From: Methylorubrum suomiense
GTDB taxonomy: Bacteria > Pseudomonadota > Alphaproteobacteria > Rhizobiales > Beijerinckiaceae
Direction: 5' to 3'
NCBI RefSeq assembly: GCF_022179765.1
Contig: NZ_BPRE01000001.1
Span: 248,001-312,000, forward strand
Length of the DNA: 64,000 nt
The first letter of the stretch is position 1, and each line of letters starts with the position of its first letter. Made by a program: the position numbers and the translations under genes. The notes beneath the pieces were generated by a model. That model was given only the letters and a program-made list of their open reading frames with translations. It was not told the DNA's origin and did not search any database. Positions 25,234-32,984 of this stretch are shown here, in pieces.

Positions 25234-25392
25234 TCAGAGCGCTGCCAGGAGCAGCAGGCCGACCACGGCGAAGGCTAGGATCAGGCACAGCGCGAGATCG
25301 ATCACGGTCTCGCCGCCGCAGGGCTCGCGGTCGTCGAAGCGAGGCATGGGGCGGGCACCGGCGGACATTCCGGTGAGGGCGGCGGACCTCAT
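25234..25392 (-). CDS. 52-residue membrane peptide, second of coupled pair
   Basis: ATG 25392 overlaps the TGA of the preceding minus-strand gene (ATGA). The product begins MRSAALTGMSAGARPMPRFD and ends with a strong transmembrane helix (VIDLALCLILAFAVVGLLLL) and AAL, stop 25234. The length resembles KdpF-like or regulatory membrane peptides but no family is recognised. The coupling to the upstream small gene is the main support. Confidence 0.55.
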   Translation of the reverse strand: MRSAALTGMSAGARPMPRFDDREPCGGETVIDLALCLILAFAVVGLLLLAAL

Positions 25393-25610
25393 CGGGCCAA
25401 CTCCGCGAGGCGGGCATGGCGCCCCGCGTCGGGACGCGCGTCCGAGACGATGCTGGCGGCCAGCGGCCCGAGAGCGGACAGACCGATCGCAGCCAGGAAC
25501 ACCAAGCCGCGAAGCAGCGGGCGCAGCGAGCCGTCGCGGAGGGGGCGCGACACGGATCCGATCACCAGGGGCGGCTCGCCCGAGGCGAGACGCGGTCTCA
25601 ACTCAATCAT
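25389..25610 (-). CDS. 73-residue membrane protein, first of coupled pair
   Basis: MIELRPRLASGEPPLVIGSV leads into a hydrophobic segment (RGLVFLAAIGLSALGPLAASIV) and a polar tail (SDARPDAGRHARLAELAR). One transmembrane helix is predicted. ATG 25610. The stop overlaps the start of the next small gene. It is divergent from the DUF6502 gene, sharing a 143-bp promoter region with a palindrome. Function unknown. Confidence 0.6.
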   Translation of the reverse strand: MIELRPRLASGEPPLVIGSVSRPLRDGSLRPLLRGLVFLAAIGLSALGPLAASIVSDARPDAGRHARLAELAR

Positions 25611-25713
25611 CGTGTCGCTCTGGGTTTGTGGGAAAATTGACCACGAAAATATGCGTGTGCAAAAATCCCACGTCAACGCGGAATCGGTTGGCAAGCGTGT
25701 GGGGGCGCACCTC

Positions 25714-25730
25714 GTGGGATTGTGTCCCAC
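25714..25730. promoter_or_regulatory. 17-bp palindrome upstream of DUF6502 gene
   Basis: GTGGGA (25714-25719), 5-bp spacer, TCCCAC (25725-25730): a perfect inverted repeat 24 bp before ATG 25754. Additional half-sites GTGGGA (25628-25633) and TCCCAC (25666-25671) lie in the same divergent region. The arrangement suggests an operator; the regulator is unknown. Confidence 0.6.
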
Positions 25731-25753
25731 AGCGAAGTCGGTAGGTTCGGCCG

Positions 25754-26629
25754 ATGTCAGAGCCGACCGATCCTGTTCCGAGCGCGGACGGCAGCGCCTT
25801 GCACGGGCCGGTAGCCCGTCTGCTGCGGCCCCTCGTGCGCCTTCTGGTTCAGCGCGGAATCACGTTTCCGGCCCTGACGAACCTGCTGCGCGAACTCTAC
25901 GTGAACGTGGCCGAGTATGATTTCGCCCTACCCGGCAAGGAGCAGACCGATAGCCGGGTGAGCCTGCTGACCGGCATCCACCGCAAGGAGGTGCGGCGCC
26001 TGCGCGGCGCGGGCGCACCGGTGAGCCCGGTGCCGGCCACTGTCTCGCGGACGAGCCGGATCATCGCCCGCTGGCTCGCCGCACCGGACTTCACCGATCC
26101 GGCCGGGCGTCCCCTGCCGCTGCCCCGCACCGCGGAGGGCGGCGCACCGTCCTTCGAGAGCTTGGTCGCGAGCGTAACGAAGGACGTGCGTCCGCGTGCG
26201 GTCCTGGACGAATGGCTCGATCGGGGCGTGGCCGCGCTCGACGAGGCGGGCCGGGTGCAGCTCCTCGAGGCCGCCTACCTGCCCCGCGGCGGAGGCGAGC
26301 CGCAGCTCTACTATTTCGGGCGCAACCTCCACGACCACCTCGCCGCGGCGGTCGAGAACGTCGTGGGCCCTTCCCCCCGTTTCTTCGAGCGCGCCGTGCA
26401 TTACGACGGCCTCTCCGACGGGCTCGCCGCGCGCCTGGAGGAACGGGCGCGGGAGATCGCCATGGAGGCGCTGAAGCAGGCCAATGCCGAGGCGCACACG
26501 GCCTGCGCCGAGGATGCGGGCGGCCGCCACCGCTGGAATTTCGGCATCTACATCTATCGCGAGGCGGTGGCGCCGCCCGGCGCCGAAACACCGGATCCGG
26601 CCCAGGTCGAGCGAGGCCGCACGCCTTGA
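25754..26629 (+). CDS. DUF6502 family protein
   Basis: A 291-residue soluble protein. The N-terminal part (VARLLRPLVRLLVQRGITFPALTNLLRELYVNVAEYD, about residues 19-57) and SRVSLLTGIHRKEVRRLR resemble a helix-turn-helix region, so DNA binding is possible. The C-terminal half is DUF6502-specific, including HWNFG-like RHRWNFGIYIY near the end. The family is uncharacterised. ATG 25754. The stop overlaps the TTG start of the DUF5666 gene, a pairing that suggests joint function. Confidence 0.82.
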   Translation: MSEPTDPVPSADGSALHGPVARLLRPLVRLLVQRGITFPALTNLLRELYVNVAEYDFALPGKEQTDSRVSLLTGIHRKEVRRLRGAGAPVSPVPATVSRTSRIIARWLAAPDFTDPAGRPLPLPRTAEGGAPSFESLVASVTKDVRPRAVLDEWLDRGVAALDEAGRVQLLEAAYLPRGGGEPQLYYFGRNLHDHLAAAVENVVGPSPRFFERAVHYDGLSDGLAARLEERAREIAMEALKQANAEAHTACAEDAGGRHRWNFGIYIYREAVAPPGAETPDPAQVERGRTP

Positions 26630-27945
26630 GCCGTCCCTCGCATCCGACCCGGCGCGGGCTTCTGACGCTGCTGGCGGTCACCGCACTCGGATGGCAGCGA
26701 CCGGCGCGGGGCCAGACCGGCGGCGAGGCCCCGCAGGATCGCGGCATCGGCGGCACCGGGGCGCGCCCCGACGAGGCCGAGCTTCCGAGCGGCGACCGCG
26801 GCATCGGCGGGACGGGCGTGATCGGCACGATCCGTCGGTTCGGCTCCATCGTGGTCAACGGATTGCGGATCGCCTACCCACCGGACGTGCGCGTGACCAT
26901 CGATGGTCGCGCGGCCCGTGCTGCCGATCTCCGGATCGGTCACGTCGTGCGCGTCGTCGCCCGCGGTCCCGAAGGCGGACTGACCACGCGGGCCATCGCG
27001 GTGACGAGCGAGGTGGTCGGCCCGATCGAGGCGAGCGCGCCCGGCCGCCTGACGGTGCTCGGGCAGGCGGTCTCGACCGCCGGGCTGCCAGCGCAGCCAT
27101 CCTTCGCCGTGGGCACGCGGGTCGCGGTCAGCGGCCAGCGCCGGGGCGACGGCACGATCGTGGCGAGCCTGATCGAGCCCAGACCCGACGGGCCGGACCG
27201 GGTCGCCGGGCCGGCGCGGCGCGGCGCCGATGGGACGATGCGCATCGGCGGGCTCGTGCTGGAGGGGCTCAAGACCGGGCTCGCGGGACGGCGCGTCCTC
27301 GTCGAGGGCCAGCCCACGGGAGCAGGATTTTCCGTCACCTCGGCCCGCGACCTCAGTCGGCCGTTCCCGGGTGGCCTCGCCCGCGCTTCGGTGGAAGGGT
27401 ACGTCGTGCCCGGCGGCGGCGGCACGCGCCTTGGCTCGGGCCTCACCATGGCGGGGCGCGCGGGTCCGCAGCCCGGTGCCGGGCCGACGGTGATCGAGGC
27501 GGGCCTTGCCCGGGACGGACGGATGAGGGCCGAAGCCGTGCGCGGCGATGGCGCACCGCGCTCGGGGACCGGACCGGCGGGCACGGGCCAACCCGGCGGC
27601 GCCCGCCCGGAACACGGGCCGGCGGGCGGCCGCCCCGGCGGGGACGCGGCACCGTCCCTACGCCCCGGCGGCCGCGATCCGTCCGGCGGCGTCGGCCCGG
27701 GCCGCGGCGGCGCCGGGCCCGGCTTCGGGCCCGGCGGTTATCCGATCGACACGCGGCCGGCCCCAGGACAATCTCCCGGCGGCTTCGGCAGCCCTGCTCC
27801 GGGTGGGTTCGACGGCCCATCCGGGATCGGGGGTGCTCGTCCCGGCGGATTCGGGAGGGGCGGCCCCGGCGGCTTCGGCGGTGGGCCGGGAAGCTTCGGC
27901 GGCGGCGGTGGGCCCGGCGGCTTCGGCGGGGGCGGCCCCCGCTGA
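26626..27945 (+). CDS. exported DUF5666-type protein with Gly-rich tail
   Basis: A 439-residue protein translated from TTG 26626 in a TTGA overlap with the DUF6502 gene. The N-terminus has a Tat-like signal (PTRRGLLTLLAVTALGW). Two copies of DRGIGGTG (about residues 38-45 and 57-64) precede repeated beta modules of the DUF5666 kind (GTIRRFGSIVVNGLRIAYP; GRLTVLGQAVSTA; GTRVAVSGQRRGDGTIVASLIE). From about residue 300 it is Gly/Pro-rich, ending GGFGGGGPR. Probably periplasmic or surface; function unknown. Confidence 0.78.
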   Translation: MSRPSHPTRRGLLTLLAVTALGWQRPARGQTGGEAPQDRGIGGTGARPDEAELPSGDRGIGGTGVIGTIRRFGSIVVNGLRIAYPPDVRVTIDGRAARAADLRIGHVVRVVARGPEGGLTTRAIAVTSEVVGPIEASAPGRLTVLGQAVSTAGLPAQPSFAVGTRVAVSGQRRGDGTIVASLIEPRPDGPDRVAGPARRGADGTMRIGGLVLEGLKTGLAGRRVLVEGQPTGAGFSVTSARDLSRPFPGGLARASVEGYVVPGGGGTRLGSGLTMAGRAGPQPGAGPTVIEAGLARDGRMRAEAVRGDGAPRSGTGPAGTGQPGGARPEHGPAGGRPGGDAAPSLRPGGRDPSGGVGPGRGGAGPGFGPGGYPIDTRPAPGQSPGGFGSPAPGGFDGPSGIGGARPGGFGRGGPGGFGGGPGSFGGGGGPGGFGGGGPR

Positions 27946-28456
27946 CCGATCCCATGTTCGTTCGTCGATCCGCCCGGCGACGGATACGAGAAGCGGCTCC
28001 CTCCCATCGGATGCGACGGGAAACGGGGCGGAACGACGCTCGCGATCGCGCTCCTTGTCGCACCGCGATCGTGGTGGCCGGCGCGGGCGAGTTCCCCCGG
28101 GCTAGGCCAAGTCCCTAATCGGTCATCACGGTGCCCGAGCAGGGACGAGGCGCGATCTTAGTGGCAGGTCAGTTTCGACCCGCTCCTGACCCGCCGATGG
28201 ATTTCGGAAGCGCGGCAGCGCTCATGTCGCTCTCGTACAGAGCATCGTCATCGACCGTTGCCGATTGAGCGGTGAGCGAGCGGCTGACGGGTCGCGCGTG
28301 ACACCTATCGACCGACGGGTCGGCCATTGGCGGAGGGTTCAAAGGCGATCGGCATGCACCGAGCGCATGGTGGCATCTGGTATTTTGTACTTCATATCCA
28401 CGAACGCAGGCCATATCTCCGTTTAGCTGCAGTGCAGCATTGCTCGGGAGATACCC
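27946..28456. other. 511-bp intergenic region with a partial operator-like site
   Basis: No convincing gene on either strand. Near its right end, TGGCATCTGGTAT (28371-28383) matches the left half and spacer of the operator-like repeat at 28842. A 52-codon minus-strand frame at 28169-28327 lacks a ribosome-binding site and was not called. Confidence 0.4.
28371..28387. promoter_or_regulatory. possible degenerate GntR-type operator
   Basis: TGGCAT-CTGGT-ATTTTG: the left half-site and spacer match the repeats at 28842 and 30829, the right half is poor. It lies 70 bp upstream of the small gene at 28457. Confidence 0.35.
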
Positions 28457-28609
28457 ATGCTCGCCACCTGGCTCGCGGCCCTCACCTTCCTGTTCGCGCT
28501 TCAGTGCCTTGCCGTCGTGACTTTGGCCGACCGGCTGACGATTCAGGAGCCGGACCTCCCCGCTCGCGACGCCGCCGATCCCAGCGAAAACTACGCCCGG
28601 GCGGCCTGA
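28457..28609 (+). CDS. 50-residue membrane peptide
   Basis: ATG 28457 after a GGGAG site encodes MLATWLAALTFLFALQCLAV, one transmembrane helix, then a polar acidic tail ending NYARAA at TGA 28607. The 3' end overlaps the convergent small gene by 19 bp. Function unknown; it may be under the control of the GntR-like sites nearby. Confidence 0.6.
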   Translation: MLATWLAALTFLFALQCLAVVTLADRLTIQEPDLPARDAADPSENYARAA

Positions 28610-28773
28610 ATCACTTCGGGGCTCTCGACCAGGATCGCGCCCGCGAAAACGGGTTCGCGAAGATCGGACGATGGCTGCGGAATGACGGGTGTGGTGTCGA
28701 GGAAGCGCTGCAACTCGGCGTCGGTCACGTGCCCGAAGGCTTCCACCAGATAGGCCAGAGCGTCGTCGGACAT
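28591..28773 (-). CDS. 60-residue hypothetical protein
   Basis: ATG 28773 is preceded by a very strong GGGGAGGA site. The product MSDDALAYLVEAFGHVTDAE... is acidic and soluble, with an amphipathic first helix and a Pro-rich middle. An operator-like inverted repeat lies 69 bp upstream. No family recognised. Confidence 0.65.
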   Translation of the reverse strand: MSDDALAYLVEAFGHVTDAELQRFLDTTPVIPQPSSDLREPVFAGAILVESPEVIQAARA

Positions 28774-29115
28774 CGCCGGTCCTCCCCTTGCCGCGTCGGG
28801 GCGCTGACTGATCCGAGACCGAGTCAGGCTCCGCAACCTTTTGGTATCTGGTATACCAGCGGATAGGGAAGTCAAGTTCCAACCGTAAAACCGGTCACCG
28901 ATTGCTGTCGCGTAGGCGGCTGCTCTCAAGAATTCTTGGGAGCCAAACAAAGCCTGAGAGAACACGTGCGATCCGAGAAGGCTGGCGTGAACGGGTCGGC
29001 GTCACGGCCTCATCGAAGAAGGTAGCCCGGCGTCGACCAGCCCCCGGCGCGGTCCGCGTCATCGAAGACAGACGCGGCCGCTATCGGGTTTGGCAATACG
29101 ACGCCGAGGATCGGC
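28774..29115. other. 342-bp region with operator-like repeat
   Basis: Holds the inverted repeat at 28842-28858. A plus-strand 102-codon frame (28902-29210) is arginine-rich; its middle (VIEDRRGRYRVWQYDAEDRL) looks protein-like but it runs antisense into the 29116 gene and has no clear ribosome-binding site, so it is not called. Confidence 0.35.
28842..28858. promoter_or_regulatory. operator-like inverted repeat TGGTAT-N5-ATACCA
   Basis: Perfect 6-bp arms (28842-28847 and 28853-28858) around CTGGT; it also contains the 12-bp palindrome CTGGTATACCAG (28848-28859). Such sites are typical for GntR/FCD repressors. It lies upstream of the 28591-28773 gene and closely matches the site before frc and the GntR gene. 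Confidence 0.65.
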
Positions 29116-29274
29116 TCAGTCGGCGGCGACGGGTGCCGTGGTGCGGAAGCGGCGCGGAGCCGGCTTCGCCTTCGGTTGCGGATCGAGCTTGTCGACCAAG
29201 GTCCGCTTGACGCGCTCGTTGAAATCCTTGGTCGTGACCGATTGCGCTGTGCCGTTGTTGTTCGTGTTCGCCAT
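29116..29274 (-). CDS. 52-residue basic hypothetical protein
   Basis: ATG 29274 with a GGAGG site 8 bp upstream gives MANTNNNGTAQSVTTKDFNE, then RVKRTLVDKLDPQPKAKPAP and a basic tail. Soluble, probably partly disordered. It is followed by no gene on the same strand for 340 bp. Function unknown. Confidence 0.65.
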   Translation of the reverse strand: MANTNNNGTAQSVTTKDFNERVKRTLVDKLDPQPKAKPAPRRFRTTAPVAAD

Positions 29275-29390
29275 AAGAGCCTCCGCTTCGCTGCCCGAGT
29301 TCACTGCCCAAGGCACCGGATTGCGCGGAGGGTTATTCGAGATATGGGGCGCGGGGCGGCGAATACGATCCCCGCGGGCCGATTGCGGAC

Positions 29391-30668
29391 TTATTCCGCG
29401 GCGATGCGGTGGACGGCACCGACGGCGCCCGAGCCGAAGATCTCGCCGATCTCGGCATCCGAACAGCCCAGCACCTCGCGCAGGATCTCGTCGGTATGCT
29501 CGCCGAGCAGCGGCGCGCGGGTCACCTCGGTCGGGCTTTCCGAGAGCTTGATCGGGTTGCCGACGGTGAGATGGCGCCCGCGGGTCGGATGATCGACTTC
29601 AACCACGGTGCCGTTGGCCCGCAGCGCCTCGTCCTCGGCGATCTCGCGCATCGACAGGATGGGGCCGCACGGAATGTCATAGGCGTTGAGGATCTCCATC
29701 GCCTCGAACTTGTCGTGCTTCATCGTCCAGGCTTCGATGCGGGTGAAGATCTCGTTGAGATGCGGCAGCCGCGCCTTGGGCGTCGCGTAGGCCGGATCGG
29801 TCTTCCAGTCTGGTTCGCCGATGATGTCGCAGATCGGGCCCCAGACCGCGCCCTGCGTGATGAAGTAGATGTAGGCGTTCGGGTCCTGCTCCCATCCCTT
29901 GCATTTGAGGATGCGTCCGGGCTGGCCGCCGCCGGAATCGTTGCCGGCCCGCGGCACGGCATCGCCGAAGGGCACGCCCTCGCCGTACTGGCTGTATTCC
30001 ATCAGCGGGCCCTCGCCGAGGCGCTGCTGGTCGCGCAGCTTCACCCGGCACAGGTTGAGCACCCCGTCCTGCATGGCGCAGTCGACCCGCTGGCCCTTTC
30101 CGGTCTGCGTGCGCTGGTAGAGGGCCGTGACGATGCCGAGCGCCAGATGCAGGCCGGTGCCGGAATCGCCGATCTGCGCGCCCGAGACCATCGGCAGCCC
30201 GTCGCGCCAGCCGGTGGTGGAGGCGGCGCCGCCCGCGCATTGGGCGACGTTCTCGTAGACCTTGCAATCCTGGTAGCGGCCCGGACCGAAGCCCTTGACC
30301 GAGGCGAGGATCAGACCGGGATTGGCGGCCTGCAGCTTGGCCCAGGTCAGGCCCATCCGGTCCAGGGCTCCGGGCGCGAAATTCTCCACAAGCACGTCGC
30401 ACTCGCCGATCAGCCGCCACAGGATCTCGTTGCCCTTCGGGGTCTTGGCGTCCAGCGTGATCGAGCGCTTGTTGTGGTTCAGCATCGTGAAATAGAGGCT
30501 GTCCACGCCCGGAATGTCCTGGAGCTGCTGGCGGGTCGCGTCGCCCGCCCCCGGGCGCTCGACCTTGATCACGTCGGCTCCGAACCACGCGAGCAGCTGC
30601 GTGCAGGTCGGACCGGACTGGACATGCGTGAAATCGAGGATGCGCACGCCGTCGAGAGCCTTGCCCAT
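29391..30668 (-). CDS. frc: formyl-CoA:oxalate CoA-transferase
   Basis: A 425-residue class III CoA-transferase moving CoA from formyl-CoA to oxalate, the first step of oxalate breakdown before oxalyl-CoA decarboxylase. The N-terminus [20 protein letters not shown] and the core match Oxalobacter Frc closely from recall. The catalytic Asp is D168 in [13 protein letters not shown], and GGGQPG (246-251) is the active-site glycine loop. ATG 30668 gives the family length. It is divergent from a GntR/FCD regulator with an operator-like repeat between them. No oxalyl-CoA decarboxylase gene is in this window. Confidence 0.93.
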   Translation of the reverse strand: MGKALDGVRILDFTHVQSGPTCTQLLAWFGADVIKVERPGAGDATRQQLQDIPGVDSLYFTMLNHNKRSITLDAKTPKGNEILWRLIGECDVLVENFAPGALDRMGLTWAKLQAANPGLILASVKGFGPGRYQDCKVYENVAQCAGGAASTTGWRDGLPMVSGAQIGDSGTGLHLALGIVTALYQRTQTGKGQRVDCAMQDGVLNLCRVKLRDQQRLGEGPLMEYSQYGEGVPFGDAVPRAGNDSGGGQPGRILKCKGWEQDPNAYIYFITQGAVWGPICDIIGEPDWKTDPAYATPKARLPHLNEIFTRIEAWTMKHDKFEAMEILNAYDIPCGPILSMREIAEDEALRANGTVVEVDHPTRGRHLTVGNPIKLSESPTEVTRAPLLGEHTDEILREVLGCSDAEIGEIFGSGAVGAVHRIAAE

Positions 30669-31025
30669 CGCGAGGTCTCCTCCCAGAAGCTTCTTATCGA
30701 TCCCGGTCCGGGAGGCGATGGCGTCGCCCCGCGTACCGTTGCGCGAAGTCCGCCCCTGGCGCCGCCGGTTGGCAGGCCCCTGGCCCGCGTCCGACGAATG
30801 CGACGGCTGTCGACTTCGTCCGTGGTTTCTGGCATACCAGATGCCAGACGTCAACAAATCGGAGGCGGGGGCTGCGCCGGACGCAAAGCTGCGCACAAGC
30901 CGGAGCACGCCGCGACTCGTGACAATCGTCTTCTTGTGTTCCACATCAGGAGGCGACAAGCTTGACCCGCGCGGCCCTCCCCGCCCGGACGGCATCCCCT
31001 CGGACGCAAGGTCGAATCGGACGCG
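30669..31025. other. 357-bp frc-gntR divergent control region
   Basis: Intergenic DNA between frc (minus) and the GntR gene (plus). It contains the inverted repeat at 30829-30847; no gene is supported. AT content rises around 30830-30950, as expected for promoters. Confidence 0.5.
30829..30847. promoter_or_regulatory. operator-like inverted repeat CTGGCAT-N5-ATGCCAG
   Basis: Perfect 7-bp arms (30829-30835, 30841-30847) around ACCAG; the first 12 bases, CTGGCATACCAG, match the palindrome at 28848 with one difference. Its place between frc and the GntR/FCD gene fits autoregulation and control of frc. Confidence 0.7.
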
Positions 31026-31709
31026 ATGGAAAATCTCTCGATCAAGCCGATCGTGCCCGCCACCAGCCTGCGAACGCTGGCCTACGAGGCGCTGAAATCG
31101 GCCATCACCAACATGGACATCTACGGCGCGACCGGCGACGTCCGTCTCGACGAGCGCGGCCTGTCGCAGACGCTCGGCGTCTCGCGCACGCCGATCCGCG
31201 AGGCGCTGACGGTGCTGGAGCAGGAAGGCTTCGTGCGCAACGAGCCGCGGCGCGGCGTGTTCGTCGTCAAGAAGACCAAGCGCGAGATCGTCGGCATGAT
31301 CCAGGCTTGGGCGGCCCTGGAGAGCATGGCGGCCCGGCTCGCCTGCGCCAACGCGCCCGACGAGGATCTCGCTTGCCTGCGCCGCTCCTTCCCCGAATTC
31401 TTCGAGGGCCGCCCGTCGGACCATCTCGATGAGTACTCGGAGGCCAATATCCGCTTCCATCAGAAGATCATCCGGCTCGGCGGCTGCGCGGTGATCCAGG
31501 ATCTGTGCGGCAACCTGCTGGTCCATGTGCGCGGCATCCGCAACACGGCCCTGCGCCAGGGCGACCGCGCCTCGGAATCGATCCGGGAGCACGTGCGCAT
31601 CATCGAGGCGCTGGAGGCTCGCAACGCCGACCTCGCCGAGCGCCTCGTGCGCGAGCACGGCCTGGGCCTCGCCGCCCATGTGGAGCGCTACGGCAACCAT
31701 CTCGACTGA
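31026..31709 (+). CDS. GntR family regulator, FCD subfamily
   Basis: A 227-residue regulator. The N-terminal winged helix includes [30 protein letters not shown] (about residues 42-72), and the C-terminal FCD all-helical ligand domain has the metal/acid-binding pattern [13 protein letters not shown] and [17 protein letters not shown] regulators respond to small organic acids; with frc divergent, oxalate, formate or a CoA ester is a plausible effector. ATG 31026. A tRNA gene follows 61 bp downstream. Confidence 0.9.
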   Translation: MENLSIKPIVPATSLRTLAYEALKSAITNMDIYGATGDVRLDERGLSQTLGVSRTPIREALTVLEQEGFVRNEPRRGVFVVKKTKREIVGMIQAWAALESMAARLACANAPDEDLACLRRSFPEFFEGRPSDHLDEYSEANIRFHQKIIRLGGCAVIQDLCGNLLVHVRGIRNTALRQGDRASESIREHVRIIEALEARNADLAERLVREHGLGLAAHVERYGNHLD

Positions 31710-31770
31710 CGCGTTTTCGGGCCGTCGCTTGACCGGCGGCGGCTCCCGTGGCTTCTGAACCCGGCGCCCC

Positions 31771-31847
31771 GACTCCGTAGCTCAGCTGGATAGAGCAGCC
31801 GCCTTCTAAGCGGCAGGTCGTAGGTTCGAGCCCTACCGGGGTCGCCA
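31771..31847 (+). tRNA. tRNA-Arg (anticodon TCT)
   Basis: A 77-nt cloverleaf: acceptor GACTCCG pairs with CGGGGTC (one G-T), D arm GCTCAGCTGGATAGAGC, anticodon stem GCCGC/GCGGC with loop CTTCTAA (anticodon TCT, reading AGA/AGG), T arm GTAGGTTCGAGCCCTAC, discriminator G and encoded CCA (31845-31847). An intrinsic terminator follows 8 bp later. Confidence 0.96.
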
Positions 31848-31854
31848 GAGATTC

Positions 31855-31886
31855 AACCCGCCGGTCGCGAGACTTGGCGGGTTTTT
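31855..31886 (+). terminator. intrinsic terminator after tRNA-Arg
   Basis: AACCCGCC (31855-31862) pairs with GGCGGGTT (31876-31883), followed by a T run to 31886. Confidence 0.85.
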
Positions 31887-32083
31887 CCATGTGCAGCCGA
31901 GCCGGGTGCGATGGCGACGCCCGGTCCGGATCCGCAGCCCTCGCCGGACTGCCCGGCACCAAGGACCGGCGCCTTGGCCGGCAGCATCCTGCGCGGGGAC
32001 CATGCGCGAACGGGCGCTGCCGCAGCGGGAGCCTGATCGGGCGGAGGCGGCGCTGGGTTCGCGCGCCGGCCGGCGCGAGACCG

Positions 32084-32944
32084 TCAGGCGAGCCGGCGCC
32101 GCCGTTCGACGAGCTGCATGATGATCGGCGTCAGGATCAGCTGCATGGCGAGGTCGAGCTTGCCGCCGGGGATCACGATGGAATTCGCCCGGCTCATGAA
32201 GCTGTCGTGGATCATCGACACGAGATAGGAGAAGTCGATCCCCTTCGGATCCTTGAAGCGGATCACCACCATCGACTCGTCGGCGGTGGGGATCCAGCGG
32301 GCGATGAACGGGTTCGAGGTGTCGACCATCGGCACCCGCTGGAAGTTGATGTCGGTCCACGAGAATTGCGGGCAGATCGTCTGCACGTAATCGGGCATCC
32401 GCCGCAGGATCACGTCGGTGACGGCATCGGTGGAGTAGCCGCGGGTCGAGCGGTCCCGGTGCAGCTTCTGAATCCATTCAAGGTTGATTACCGGCACCAC
32501 GCCGATCTTGAGATCGGGGTAGCGGGCGATGTCAACGGCGTTGTCGACGACGCAGCCGTGCAGACCCTCGTAGAACAGCAGGTCGGAGCCGGGCTGGAAC
32601 GGCTCCCAGTCGGAGAAGGTGCCCTCCGGGATGCCGTAGCGGGCCGCATCATGGGCGTCGTGGGCGTAGTGGCGCGTGCGCCCGGTGCCGTTCTCGCCGT
32701 AGCTCCGAAACACCTCCTCCAATTCCGGCAGGAGGTTGGCGCGGGGGGCGAAATGGCTCAGCGTCGGCTCCCGCGCCATCATCGCCCGCATCGTGTCGCG
32801 GTCGTAGGCGTGGAAGCCGTCGCCCTCGATATACACCGCGCTCACATCTTCCCGGCGGAAGATCTGCTCGAAGGTGTTGCGGACCGAGGTGGTGCCGGCT
32901 CCCGAGGAGCCGGTGACCGAGATGATGGGGTGACGCGCCGACAT
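32084..32944 (-). CDS. prk: phosphoribulokinase
   Basis: A 286-residue proteobacterial-type kinase converting ribulose 5-phosphate and ATP to ribulose 1,5-bisphosphate. The P-loop GSSGAGTT is at residues 12-19; VYIEGDGFHAYDR and YEGLHGCV carry substrate and catalytic acids, and RHYAHD and RDRSTRGYSTDAV contribute binding arginines. In M. extorquens Prk is known to act in signalling for methylotrophy rather than CO2 fixation, as RuBisCO is absent. It follows fbp on the same strand by 40 bp, probably one operon. Confidence 0.94.
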   Translation of the reverse strand: MSARHPIISVTGSSGAGTTSVRNTFEQIFRREDVSAVYIEGDGFHAYDRDTMRAMMAREPTLSHFAPRANLLPELEEVFRSYGENGTGRTRHYAHDAHDAARYGIPEGTFSDWEPFQPGSDLLFYEGLHGCVVDNAVDIARYPDLKIGVVPVINLEWIQKLHRDRSTRGYSTDAVTDVILRRMPDYVQTICPQFSWTDINFQRVPMVDTSNPFIARWIPTADESMVVIRFKDPKGIDFSYLVSMIHDSFMSRANSIVIPGGKLDLAMQLILTPIIMQLVERRRRLA

Positions 32945-32984
32945 GATGCTACGAGACTGAAGGGATGACGCGTCGAAGGGGCGG

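Noticed and set aside
28169..28327. 52-codon minus-strand frame
   Set aside because: No ribosome-binding site before its ATG and no recognisable motif.
28902..29210. 102-codon basic plus-strand frame
   Set aside because: Antisense to the better supported 29116-29274 gene and lacks a start signal, although its middle looks partly protein-like.
31771..31847. tRNA-Arg as an integration site for a genomic island
   Set aside because: No integrase, no duplicated tRNA 3' end and ordinary housekeeping genes follow.
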